Source: Cycas panzhihuaensis
Lineage: Eukaryota > Cycadophyta
Direction of reading: 5' to 3'
DNA length: 64,000 nt
Assembly (NCBI GenBank): GCA_023213395.1
Contig: CM041465.1
Location: 107,577,741-107,641,740, forward strand
Shown here piece by piece: positions 1 to 10,707 of this stretch. Under the pieces are notes generated by a model. The model made no database searches. It had not been told where the DNA came from and worked only from the letters and a program-made list of their open reading frames with translations. Every line of letters begins with the position of its first letter. The stretch's first letter is position 1. Both the position numbers and the translations under genes were made by a program.

Positions 1-31
1 TGAACACCTATCACTCTCCTAATTAATAGTG
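1..31. other. Left flank of GY-A, unclassified
   Basis: These 31 bases precede the GY-A target duplication and should join the sequence that resumes at 14102. They are too short to classify and I see no coding signal. Confidence 0.5.
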
Positions 32-36
32 GTATG
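32..36. repeat. Target site duplication GTATG, left copy (GY-A)
   Basis: GTATG lies directly before the TG of the 5' LTR and recurs directly after the CA of the 3' LTR at 14097-14101. A perfect 5-bp duplication is what gypsy integrase leaves, and it fixes both ends of the element. Confidence 0.9.
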
Positions 37-2618
37 TGTTTCCTAGCTACCTGGAATGGACTCGAGATATATCGACTCAAGTAAGCTCAGGTATATGCTT
101 CTGCTTCTCGCTTCACTCCTGTTTGACTAAGATTGTTTAGTGTAGACTACCTAATGCATGCTTGCCTGACATCTATATGTTTGCATTATCTTCTTGCTTG
201 ATCACTTTGCATGTGCTTACCGCATGCCTTTCAGCCTATGACGACTCACAGTGGGGGCATTCTCTAATAAATGCTACACCCCATATAGCACACAGCGACC
301 CACTTCGTCTCCACGACCCCTCAGGATGCCTCAGCCAGTCATGTTCACCCTTTTTACGACACCCTATTCATGTTATAGTCTCTTCCAAGTCTGATTGAAT
401 CCTTGGTTGAGACCTAGTTCGCTTTCTTGGCTACTTATCCATCACCTGGGTACTTCCCCTAGCTGTTTCTAGCCCTGATTTGCCCTTCATTTAGCTCCAA
501 ACCTTGGTTTTTACTTGTTTTTTTGTTTCCAGGTTCGTACTGCTGTAAACTTAGCGGTACCATGATCTTTGCCGCAGTACCGCGAAGTTTACTGCGGTAT
601 GACTGTTTGAAAAACTTTTTAAAAATCACACGACAGTTTCCGTTTTTTTCATAGAACTGCCACGTGGCACCTGCACATTTGAACTACCCTGAGATCGCCA
701 ACGTTCACTTGCAGTGAGCAGGGGATAAAACCAAAAGTCTTCTTCATTTTTAAGGATTCTTAGCTCATTTTTTATAAGAAACTCTACAAAATCTTCTATA
801 GAAAACTATCAGAGAACAAGACTCACATTCTTTGCTCTTTACCGAGACCATTCTTTGTCTCTCATGCTCAAGAATAGCAAGCTCAACATCTTGTTGCAAG
901 TCTACAAAGTTATAAGGAGGATATTCTTTAAGGTCTCCCAAAAGGACAAGCTTCAGAGGCCCCCAACTCACAGGATTTTTTACACATTGGTCTCCTCTTC
1001 CAAACCTACCACCAAACTTTCTTTGAATCTTTGGTTTTTCTGCTATTTTCCAGTAGATACATACTTCTTCTCCTCCCTACAAGGTACCTTACTTGTTTAC
1101 TTCGTGCTTTATGCTACTTTTTACAGTTTTTCATGAACAAAGGCCTGAATTATTTACTTTCTTGATTCCTTGCTTAGTTTGTTACTAGATTTCTAGATTT
1201 GTGGATTGTAGAGCCTCCCCATATGGTCTTGCAAGCCTGCCTAAGGTGGTTGTGCAGAGGGGGTTACACAAAGGGAATTTGAAGGAGAAAGGCAGGGCCA
1301 ATCCCCCTTGCAGACCTTCTCTTCAAGGGTCCAAACCCTTATTTCCTTTCCCCCTGCACCCATTGCCTCTCTTAGAGCTTGGCCAGAGACCTGGGAATCT
1401 ACTCCTAAATCTAAACCAGCGTTGGCAGCCCCTTGCCTCACTAGTTCCAGCCCCTACTCGCTGCTTTTAGGCATCTCATAAGCCCCAAAATTGCTATTCA
1501 TTAGCTTGCAACTTGCAACCCATCTATTCAGATGATTTGCTACCCGTACCACTTCGTCCTTTGGGTGCGCTTGCCTACTTCTCCTTCGGTTTTTCCTTCT
1601 CATTGTTCGCTGCCCCATGTTATTCGTGCAAGTTTATTTTCCTTTCCCAAGGCTATGTGGAGACTTTCCGTAGGTGAGTTAGCCATTTCGAGGCTATACT
1701 CTAGTTTTGGGTGTCATTTACAATAACAGTTTGCAGAAACTTTGTTGGAAGTCATTTCAATAAATAATGTGCATATGCTTAACTTAGTTTGATTCTGTTT
1801 CTTCTAAGTTTCGATACATATACTAGATCTATTTTGTGGCCCCTCTTCCAAGAGGGAGATACTTGTCTATTTGATTGGTAGGATCTTGCATTTGTGGAGT
1901 CATGTATGAAACAAACTCATTACAAGTTAGTTCCATATTCATTACTTTTCATTATTTTTATTTTTTTTCCTGTTTGCTTTTTGCATGCATTGGGGAGGTA
2001 AGCTAGCCCCTCTTCGGTCGTTCACGGCATCCATCGCCGATCAGTTCACGTGTGCAACAAGTAGAGCGGGAAGGAGCAGGAAACAAAGAGACGTATAGCG
2101 CTCCATTCAGACGTTGGTCCAAGTATTTTTCTTATCCTTACATATTTTCTTTATAGTGTTATTCTTTGTGCACATGCTTGCGTAGTAAGAAACACATAGG
2201 AAACTGAAACAGGAAAAGAACATACATTTGCTTCTTTGCGTATCTTTTATTTAGTGGTTAATCTAGTACATTTAGATAGTTCATTTTATGCTAGAACTAC
2301 CCACACCTTGCTCTTTTGGCCAGCCTATACCTAGACACCACGTTACACGTGCACCTCACCCTCGTGTTGTCTTCTCATCTCCTTGAGAAGACACAACTTG
2401 CTAGGCTTTTTCCTCCTCTTCTTGGCCATCTAAGGGGGTAGGAAGGCCTCACCTTCTGTAACTACTTAGAAGTAACTAGGCACCTCTGCAGGTCTCCAAT
2501 CCATGCTCTGGCGTACGGACGCCCTGTGAGGTGAGTCCTTGTTGTTTAACCCAACCTAGTCTTGCATAATCCATTCTCTTGCTAAACGTAGGGATACCAC
2601 CTCGTGGGTAGCGTTTCA
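37..2618 (+). repeat. 5' LTR of GY-A (2582 bp)
   Basis: It starts TGTTTCCTAGCTACC and ends GTTTCA. It matches 11516-14096 over its full length and the LTR of GY-D at 59211-61718. In the first 154 aligned positions the two GY-A LTRs differ at 19 sites, 18 of them transitions. Landmarks are an inverted repeat with 16-bp arms at 545-560 and 577-592, a conserved CAACGTTCACTTGC block near 700 followed by ATAAAA, and a GGGGAGGTAAG segment at 1992. Small ORFs inside it are not conserved and are not called as genes. Confidence 0.93.
725..730 (+). promoter_or_regulatory. Putative TATA-like box of the GY-A 5' LTR
   Basis: GGGATAAAACC sits about 20 bp after a CAACGTTCACTTGC block that is shared with the 3' LTR (TATA-like copy 12204-12209) and with GY-D (GGCATAAAAGCC, box at 59870-59875). 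Conservation of both block and spacing suggests the U3 core promoter, with transcription starting shortly downstream. This is inferred; no transcript evidence is available. Confidence 0.5.
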
Positions 2619-2640
2619 CTAGCGACCATACTGGGGAACT
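2619..2640 (+). other. Candidate primer binding site of GY-A
   Basis: The segment directly after the LTR reads CTAGCGACCATACTGGGGAA. GY-B and GY-D have closely related sequence at the same place, which supports a conserved role in priming reverse transcription. I could not match its complement to a particular plant tRNA 3' end, so the primer tRNA is not assigned. Confidence 0.45.
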
Positions 2641-2885
2641 ACTAGTAAGGGAACTAGTCTCGCTTCCTTTTTCCATTAGTGTTCTTGCTTTTAGGTAGCT
2701 TTCTTGTCTTACTTTCTAGTTGGGCAGCCCCCAATGTTCTTATTTCACATACCCCTTTCGCTTTCTTCTAACAACATTGGTAAAGGCATTGTATACGACG
2801 TTTCTCGTGTCGCTTGCGAGGTTTGCCACCGTTGTTAGAAGACCCATCGTATTGTTCCCTTCCATCATCGGATCCTAATTCAATA

Positions 2886-5800
2886 ATGGAAGGCTACCAT
2901 TCTGATTGGGCCTACTATACCATGGTCTCGGGAACTCAAGAGTTTCCCGCATCCATTCTGGGATCCACCCACGAGGGTGACGATCCCATCTATTATCCGG
3001 GTGACCAATTTCACCCTTCTGACCTTCATCCTTCTACTCATGCAGCAAAAGGCTCGCCTCTTCACGAGACTCACCATCCGATTAGTGAATCTTATGAGGA
3101 GTACCCTGAGGGGTCCCCGATATTCAAGATCCCATCGACCTTATATGGCTACGAGAATACCCCTCCTGCCGATGTGGTTGAAGCGATCAGCAAGTACTTT
3201 CGAGCAACTCGCCATCAACCATGTCCCAGGTGGTTTGAAGAAGCTTTGCGTGGTGGAGCACCTTCTTCATCCACACTTGCGCCTCCTACAACAAATGATC
3301 CTTCCACCTGCGTGCACTTGTCCCATGTCGTGTCTACACCAAATTTTAGGACAAGTGTTACACCATCTATTCCTAGCCACGGTCCTACTTCTTCAGGACC
3401 CAGTCGTGGCGTGTCCTTTCCCCAACTTGGGGTTAGCATGCCGTTCCTGAGTCAAACGAATGTACCACCTTCAAATGTGGCACATGTATTTCTTAGTAGG
3501 CCTAGAGGTCCTACTAGTGCCACTGCTATCAACTATGTGGGACCTGCTCCTACATATGTTCAAAACCCATCCGATGGTCCTTCCCTTTACTTGCCCCCAG
3601 GTTATGTGTCTCAACCTTGGGGACAGGGTAGGGGAAACCATCTTCCAGCTTATGGGGTGGACACGTTACACCCATATGGGGTTGCACCACCTACGAGTGG
3701 CCCATATGGGCAGAATCTGGTCCTGCACCCTTCATTTCTACTATCTAACACAACTCCTTTTGCCACGTCTTCGCAAGGGAGCGTGCCTCCCTTCCAAGGC
3801 ATTTATCTAAAACCCCCTTTCTAATAAGGGGCGTTTCCCCAAGGAGGGATGGGTTTACTGCCTCCATCCATTCCTGCCTCTTTACCATTTGTCGATCCTT
3901 TGGCCCATATAAGAGCACGTCCCTTCATGGACTACAGGTCAATGCCAATGTCCATTGAGACACTAAGGACTAACCTGCCGCCTCACCCTCCTGAAGTTCC
4001 CAAATTTGATGGAACTTCGTCGTAAGACCTAGCTGAGCACGTGCGTAATTTCTCTATGCCATGCATAGACTACTGGGCCTATGACCACATCCTAATGAAG
4101 CTATTTCTGTGATCCTTGTAGGGTGACGCCCTTAAATGGTTCTATCATCTCCCTGCCCACTCCATTTCTTTATTCTAGCAATTGGTGGACGAATTCATCA
4201 ATTACTTTGATGTAGCCCATCCATTCAAGAGCAGAATGAAATCACTCCATTCACTCAAACAAGGTCACAATGAAATGAATCGTGACTTTGTACAACGATT
4301 TCATAATCTCCTTCACTCTACTAAGGCCACATTGCCTGAGGAGTTGAAGCGAGATCTTTTCGTTAATGCACTTCGCCCTGAAGTACATGTGGAAGTTCTC
4401 AAAATAGGGGCAACCACGTGTACCTCTGTGATCACAAAGTGCTTAGCATTAGAGGCTATTGAGATCCAAGCCGGACTCAAGAGGCCTCTTAAGCCCTCAC
4501 AACGTCATGAGGCACCTCCCCTAGCGAAGGAAACCAAACCTTCACAACCTGCCAGGTCTGCCTCTAATCCTACTGAGGGGACTTTAGACCCCCTTACTTC
4601 TGCTATACGCTCATTCAAGCGCACGATGAAGGAGCTTAAACTCCAATCCCCTTTATCGCCAACCTCCCACAAACCAATTCAACAAGCTTCTCATGTCGTT
4701 CCCCCCAGAGAGGGTGGCACCCAACCTTCTCAAGTAAGGAGAGTCGATCCTTCCCTTGAGAAGAGGTGATGCTCCATCCACGAGGAATGTTTTCATGATG
4801 ACTCGCATTATCAAGTGTAACACCCACATGATGTCCCACTGCGTGATTCATCTCTTAGATGGACATCGAGGCCTAATCTCGATCGACCTGTTCATAGGGA
4901 TCTGTTCCCCAAACATGGGGAGCGTGATCGTAATGTTCAATAAAGAAACAACTAGAATTAGGATAGATCCCCTGATTCTCACCCTTCGCATGGTAGAGGG
5001 AAGGGTGCGCGAGGTTCATCTTCCTCTTCACGCTCCCTTGACTGCCATGCTCCTTCACCTTTGCAGTCCTATAACAAGGGAAAGAAGGTAATTCAGATGC
5101 TTGAGACCACTCCCCTTTATGCCTTGACTCGGTCTTAAGTCGTGAAAGAGGCAACTGGTGCCTCTGCATCTATGTCGCACCTTGATCCTCCTCCGGAAGC
5201 TATTCCTCTAGAGATTCTTGTGCTTCCCAAGAGCATTCCCGTCTGCCCTGGTTGCTTCAACTTCAGGAGAGCCCTAACCCAACCCATAGGGAGGGGTAAG
5301 CCTTTCTTCGTGGTTGAAGAGATTCTTACCGTGGCTGCCAAGATGTCCATCATAGACGTCTTGAGACGCTGCCCCAAGCAACGAGCGCTCCTTTTGGAAG
5401 CTTTAGGATTAAATGACATGCCTATTCACGCTTTGGGCACAACCCAAAGTTGTGAACCTGTCATCTCCTTAGATCCTAGAGATCTTCCGCTAGCTAGTGG
5501 AAGGGAACGCCAATGAAACTTACCTTTTACGATTACCATCGATACTCCCAATTGCACATTATAAAGAACCGTCGTGGACAACGGTTCCTCTGTCAATGCC
5601 ATGCCCTTCTGCGTCATGTAAGAACTTGGTATTTCCGCCTTGGAACCTATTCCATGGTGATGTCAGGGTTACGATGGTAGTGAGAAGACTCCTCTGGGAT
5701 CTATCATAATACCTCTTACCCTCGAGGATAAGATTGTCCTTGCTGACATCGTTATCCTCGATGTTGATGTTGATTACAACCTTCTTCTGGGTCAACCATG

Positions 5801-5891
5801 GCTTGACCAAATGGGAGCCATGTGTTCCATCCGTTGGGGGCAACTTAAGTTTGTCTATAATGGACAAATGAGAGTTGTCTCCCATGAGTGA
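2886..5891 (+). pseudogene. gag-pro: GY-A gag-protease, interrupted by stop codons
   Basis: One frame runs from ATG 2886 (MEGYHSDWAYY) to a TGA at 5889, broken by several stops. The N-terminal ~310 residues are proline- and serine-rich. The capsid-like core lies at about 3990-4500 (KFDGTSS, WFYHLPAHS, LKQGHNEMNRDF, LPEELKRDLF). A knuckle of type C-x2-H-x4-H-x4-C is at 4770-4812, with its last Cys changed to Tyr. The protease site VDNGSS is at 5574-5591, followed by YNLLLGQPWL. The MEGY start is chosen because GY-B (41616) and GY-D (61983) share it; an in-frame ATG at 2814 is not conserved. Against GY-D, the stops at 4023, 4119 and 4176 are CAA or CAG, and 4768 replaces TGG. No intact product is possible. 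Confidence 0.85.
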
Positions 5892-6841
5892 CTACTCGCT
5901 AACTAGACCTTCTACCCAGGTGAGCCATGGCCATATGAAGGGAAGTAAAAACCCTTCTAATCATGCCTCAGCCTGCTCGATCGGTATCCCCCATCCCTCT
6001 TATCATGAAGAAGATCTTGTATCTTCTTCTTCTAACTTGACTCGTTTTACCCCCATCAGCGTTAAAAGCTATGGACACCTCGCCATGTTTGATGGCGATG
6101 GGTCCCATAGTGAGGATGAGGATCTTCCTCATCCTATTTCCTTCCTTCACGTTGGTGGGGGGCACTCTTCTCATTCTAAGTCTCCACCTAGGATTCCTTT
6201 TATCACAGAGCCCAATCACTCTCTCGTGTCACACACTTTTGCTAGTGTGGACTGGCAGAATCCTAGTTCTCCCTTTCCATCACCTTCTACAAGTGATGGC
6301 ATTGAGAGTTCTCCTCTTGCTTTTTACGAGGGATCTCTCCTTGACTCTCCCTTAGAGTCCCTTAGGGATGTTGGGTAGCTTACAGGTCATACCAGTCCTA
6401 TCGCTCCTATGCCATCCCGCACCTCGTCCATTCGAAACTAGGTCATCCATAGGATGGACTACTTCAAGGATGACGAGGCTTTGCTAGAGCACTTAGCCAG
6501 CTCCATGCCCAATTTACCTTCTGGTTACCACAAGCTTGGCCATTAGAAGGTCCTAGCGATTGGGTCCACACTAGCTGACCCGATCCCTTCTTCCATTTCA
6601 TCTCTTCCTATTGATCTTACCCCCCTCCATTTTGAGGAGGGGAATGCTATGTGTATGGGGGCAACTCAAGACATAGTCCTCACCCTGGGCAAGATCATTA
6701 AGGTAGGGGCAGAATGTACTCCTGATGAAGTGAGGGAATACTCCCTCCTATTCTAGGAATTCCGTGATGTGTTCACGTGGGACTACTTTGACATGAAGGG
6801 AATTGACCCCTCCATCATCGCGCACCCTCTTTCTCTCTCAA
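5875..6841 (+). pseudogene. GY-A pol linker and truncated start of reverse transcriptase
   Basis: After a frameshift near 5885, a low-complexity Ser/Pro/His-rich linker (5875-6378) leads to a segment ending in EFRDVFTWDYFDMKGIDPS at about 6757-6815. That motif marks the upstream edge of gypsy RT. GY-B has the equivalent (FTWDYSDIKGINPSIV) and then continues into RT; here the RT core is gone and the sequence jumps to the linker that follows integrase. Stops at 6376, 6439 and 6754 break the frame. Confidence 0.75.
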
Positions 6842-6842
6842 T

Positions 6843-7194
6843 GCTCTGAAATGAGCCTAAACTACCATCTTAAATTGCTCCAATTTCTCCCAACCACGGG
6901 TAGAATGGCAATTTAAGGTGTCTTCTTCATCTCCTTTTGGTTCCTCTCATGGAACCCGTGGTCCCATTTCCTTTGGGACCTTGTCCTCCTATTTGCATCC
7001 CCCAGCTAGGACGACGCTCTAAAATAAGCCTAAACTACTATCTTAGGTTGTTCCCATTCTTCCCAACCATGGGTAGAATGGCAATTTGAGATGGCTTCTC
7101 CCTTTTCTTTCTGGTTCCTCCCGCGGAACCTATGTTCCTATATACTCTTGGTAACTTTTGTCTTCCTATTTGGGTATCCCCCAATTAGGACGAC
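6843..7194 (+). repeat. Two tandem ~175-bp units at the pol deletion junction
   Basis: Each unit begins GCTCTRAAATRAGCCTAAACTAC and ends near CCCCCARYTAGGACGAC; unit 1 is about 6843-7014 and unit 2 about 7015-7194. GY-B has one unit in the same relative place (about 27010-27245, minus strand). The second unit therefore arose in the GY-A lineage, next to the point where RT-RNase H-integrase was lost. Confidence 0.7.
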
Positions 7195-7624
7195 GCTTTG
7201 GAGTACCATTACTCCTCTCTCTTGCCTGCTGTTTCCTTCACATATTCTGCTATGCTCCTCCATGGACATGCATGTCACTCTATTTCTAACCTCACACCTC
7301 TCTATCACCTCTACTCACAGTGGATATGTGTGCTTCTATTAGATATATAGCCATACATGGAAGGAAATACGTGCATCATACAACAAAACATTTACAACAT
7401 ACAAAACAAAGCATACATGCTATCTATCACACATGATATACACAACATCTCATGTCAAAATGGGGTTCCAATTATCCTGTATATATATACATCAAAAATT
7501 ATATGTTACATCATACACATGGGAAGCCGGTGTCCTTGCAGAGGGGCATAATCATATGAGTCTATATATGACCCCTTGGAGGCCCGTGCTTTCCCCTGTC
7601 AAAATCACATACATATCTCCTACA
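7195..7624. other. Spacer between pol remnant and antisense gene
   Basis: AT-rich, low-complexity sequence with several ATATAT runs. I see no coding frame shared with GY-B. It lies where the 3' untranslated end of the antisense gene should be. Confidence 0.4.
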
Positions 7625-9526
7625 CTACTGCTGTCCCACTCCTTGGGTACCATCTCCTGGCCTGTGTGATCCCTCTCCTGGGGACCACATCCCTTCGAGG
7701 CTCCTCATGGGCCTTCGCGAGCTCCCTGCCTCGCTCCCCTCGTCGCGTGGCCGTCTCAAGGTCGTAGCTGCTGTATGGGTGTACGTCCTGCTCCTGCTCG
7801 ACCTCGACACCACCTGGTCTACGAGCTGATCGTATCTGGCCTGGATACGATCCCTCTCCCCCTCTACTCCTCAGAGACGCTTCTCCAGCACTGTTATTCA
7901 GACCGTGCTCCTTGTGTCTCCACCTGCTCCGCCCTGAGCCTCTAGAGCCTAGACCCATCTACGCAGCGTGTCTCGCTCGCCTCTGGCCTCATCGAGCTCT
8001 CGCTGCATCTGTCCCCTGAACGCCATATGCTCTTGGGACTCTGCAGCCTAGATGTCTCTCACCCTCGCCAACAGGACGAATGCCTCCATATGAGCAGCTG
8101 CCGATCTAGGTGTATCCTCTGCCTAGATGGGCGGTTGCCTCTCTGCATACACCTGAGGGAACATCTTCCTCACCATGGCCTCTACTAGTCTCCTAACCTC
8201 TGTTGTACCTGCCAATGCAACACGCAGTGTGTCAGTATATATCCCACTGCATGCCATGATCAAATCAAATCAAATATCTACCTAGCTGTCAAACGACTAA
8301 GGAAATGGTTAGGCCTCACCTGCCATGGCTGCCGGCTCCTCTGCTCGCGTAACATCCTCTCCTCCTGGCTCTTCGCCAGCTACGGGTACCTCATCCTCGG
8401 GTACCTTCTCTGCCTGGGCCTCTCTCCTCACAGGGACCGGCTCAACTCTCGTCTCTCTAGATCTCCTCATGATCCGTAGCCTGCGGGCCCTAGTCACCGG
8501 CCCCCTGCTCTCCTCAGCTACCCCTGATGGGCCTGCCTCTCCTCTGGTAGTCCCGGATGGTCCCGCTGCTCCTCCTATCAACCCCGATGGACTTGCCCCC
8601 CTCACAGGTCGTGATGGGCCAACCCCATCTCCTCTGTCGACGTCGTCGTCGTCATCATTATCTGGGAGCACTCCTACTCTGCCTGCCTCATCATCACTGT
8701 CCCACCTCATCGTCCTGTATGGATCTACCATATAGTCCACCATGGTGAGGAGGTCCAGTGATGTTGCCTCCATTGATCGATAGACATGGGCCTGGTCCTC
8801 CATCCCCCTCAGTCAAGTTTGCCATCTATGGACCATCGGGGCCCACTCTGCTATGGGGTATGGTCCCCCCGCTGGTGCCACTGCCACGAAGTGAACGAAG
8901 AACCAGCACTACAGCAATATGTTGTAAGATAGTCCTCCCTTCCCTGCCACTCTGATGGCGTCAAGCTGCGCAACGTGGTTTACTGCTATTATGGTAGCCC
9001 AATCCATCCTCTCACTGGCTTCGCAGCGGTGCACTACATCCATCCAGCCACCTAGTATCTCTCTATAATTTTGTTTCCAGGAAATCCAGAATAGAATGCA
9101 CAGTATAATCAATTTCCTCACCTTAGGAATCCTCGACATCACCATCGTTTGGAGAGGAACTCCTCTCCGCTCCCACCTATTAGCCGCTGTGAAGAAAGTG
9201 GCTGCCTCTCTGTGTGCTGCCTCATTACTAGGCAACACTCCCAGTGTCACCGGCCTCCCAGTCACTGGTACCTCCAAAATACGCCGGATGTCCCCTGGCG
9301 TCGCTGTCACATCCCCTACCTGAGGCAAGTGGAAAATATACCTCCTCCAATCCTAGTGTGACACTATGTCGACTAAGAGTCTCTGATCCGATGCAAATTG
9401 AGGTGTCTTTAAGGCCTTGTACAGGCCACACCTCCACATAATCTCCTTGTCCCACTGGGGCATCATCTCAATGTAGCTCAGCATAGCCATGCCGATGTTC
9501 TCACGGTTATCCACTGCGATGACTGC
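7625..9526 (-). pseudogene. Antisense extra gene of GY-A, plant-mobile-domain-like protein
   Basis: Transcribed opposite to gag. The main exon is 9526-8320, with acceptor TTATGCTGGCAG before it and donor CAGGTGAGG after it. A 111-bp putative intron (8319-8209) ends TTGGCAG and joins in frame to a second exon (8208 to about 7640). The protein order is: a helical region (ENIGMAMLSYIEMMPQW); the motif YIFHLPQVGDVTATPGDI then GRPVTLG (about 9340-9240), which resembles the FHLP-GE-T-T start of the PMD family; a conserved WATIIAVNHVAQLDAIRV; an Asp run DNDDDDDVD; GPSG repeats; the basic stretch RRLRIMRRSR; and a charged helix (RELDEARGERDTLRRWV), probably coiled coil. GY-B carries the same gene. 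In-frame stops (TAG at 9353-9355, another at 8909) make this copy non-functional. Function unknown; the PMD link rests on motif likeness only. Confidence 0.65.
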
Positions 9527-9654
9527 CTGCCAGCATAAAAAACTAATCAAAGTCAGTCTCCTACTAGTCATCTATGCTCCTGACTATCTCTCAGCTCTCT
9601 CTACCTGAGATTTGGGGCCTTATGGCCCCTCATATTCTTTTACGATTCTACGCC

Positions 9655-9760
9655 TTACTGTACTAAACTTAGCAGTACCACTAAGTTTAGCTCAGGTCCT
9701 ATAGCGATCAGGCGCCCCGCAGCAAAGATCGTGGCACCGCGATCTTTGCCCGCGATCTGA
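9655..9760. repeat. Palindromic modules resembling those in the LTR
   Basis: CTAAACTTA at 9663-9671 pairs perfectly with TAAGTTTAG at 9682-9690. GCAAAGATCG at 9722-9731 pairs perfectly with CGATCTTTGC at 9740-9749. The same words (GTAAACTTAGCGGTACC, GATCTTTGCC) form the inverted repeat at 545-592 in the LTR. The segment lies between the antisense TATA-like box and the antisense exon, so it would be in that gene's 5' leader. Confidence 0.6.
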
Positions 9761-10182
9761 ATGGAAACCCCGCCAAAGAGGCGTTTACGCCCTAAAAAAA
9801 AAAAATTCTTGTGGTGGACCCCGTGGGGCCCACCGGGACCAGGGCTTCCTGATGCCCAGGTCCCGCCTCTTTCTGGGTCCAATTCAGACTCCGAGAGGCC
9901 TCCAATTGCCCGTAAGGGGTACAAAAATTGCATAAAAAACTACAAAAAGTAATCAATTTCAAACTTTGAAACGGGTAGGGTTTTGTGAGATCCACTCATT
10001 GGATCTGGTCTCGCTATTGGCATCTCGTCTCACTGATCCCACTGGCTCTTACTACGCTCTGATCCAATGGTCTGATCACTCCCTGCATGCCTATGAAGTT
10101 GGGCAGTGCTCCACTGCATAAGTGAATGGCTCTGGTTTCTCACGAGAGCCGGTGAAAATGAATCCATTTTCCATACGAATTT
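9761..10182 (-). other. Probable 5' leader of the antisense gene
   Basis: Holds an A12 run near 9797 (poly-T on the antisense strand) and the word ACCAGATCCAATGAGTGGAT on the minus strand (about 9985-10010), which recurs on the plus strand of GY-B near 24025. The conservation indicates a shared leader or first exon. No convincing coding frame is shared by both copies. Confidence 0.45.
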
Positions 10183-10193
10183 CCTTATATAGG
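10183..10193 (-). promoter_or_regulatory. TATA-like box for the antisense gene of GY-A
   Basis: On the minus strand the sequence is CCTATATAAGG. It is followed about 20 bp later by GGATTCATTTTCA. GY-B has TGTATATATAAAGGAAGG followed by the same GGATTCATTTTCA at 23837-23879 on the plus strand, again upstream of its antisense gene. A TATA box plus downstream word kept in two separately inserted copies supports a real antisense promoter, though transcription is not shown. Confidence 0.6.
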
Positions 10194-10707
10194 CGGGGGC
10201 CCTTACAGGCACTTCTTCCGTTCTTGACCTCACGATAGCTGTTCGGACCATCCTGTTTCCCTGATCACCTTTGCCTTCTAGCTCTGTTGCCTGTTGTGCT
10301 CTTTTGATGTCCTTTTTACCCTCTCTTGCAAGGGCATTTATGGCACCCCATTATTGCACTCTTTCTAGGGTCCTTCTGCCTTGTTTTACATGCTGCTCCC
10401 ATGCATGCCTGAGTTTATACTTGTTTGGCTCGTTTCGCTGCCTTGAACTCGTTTCTACAGCCCTTTTCTACTCCTGGGGTCCCCAAAGGGAATGCTCCCT
10501 CATCAGGGGGCATGTTTTGCTTCCCAAAGCAACCTTTGGTGCTCCGGGGCGTCTTTTCTCTGCCTGCTCTCAGATGGTGGTCAGACCGCTTGCTCTCATC
10601 CTTAAGTAACCTCATTTCTAGGTCCTCCTACCCTTCATGACCACCTTTTTCCTTTCCTTTTGACTATCTCTTTCGTTCTATCATTATTTATTTGCTACTA
10701 GGATTTT

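Noticed and set aside
1201-1470. Open frames inside the GY-A LTRs (1201-1470, 12842-13135, 13795-14007)
   Set aside because: They lie within LTR sequence, are not kept in frame between the two LTR copies or in GY-D, and have no recognisable domain.
2880-3450. Minus-strand and alternate-frame ORFs over gag (for example 2880-3077, 2977-3450, 40549-41151)
   Set aside because: They are shadows of the proline-rich gag frame, whose protein sequence is the one shared by GY-A, GY-B and GY-D.
9069-9129. A short intron in the antisense gene of GY-A
   Set aside because: GTGAGG and an AG flank ~60 bp, but the stretch stays open and its protein (RKLIILCILFWIS) is preserved in GY-B, so it is coding.
7625-9526. 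Antisense gene as a DNA transposon transposase or a captured host gene
   Set aside because: No inverted repeats or target duplication bound it, and its place and neighbours are the same in two elements, so it is treated as an element gene; an ancient capture is still possible.
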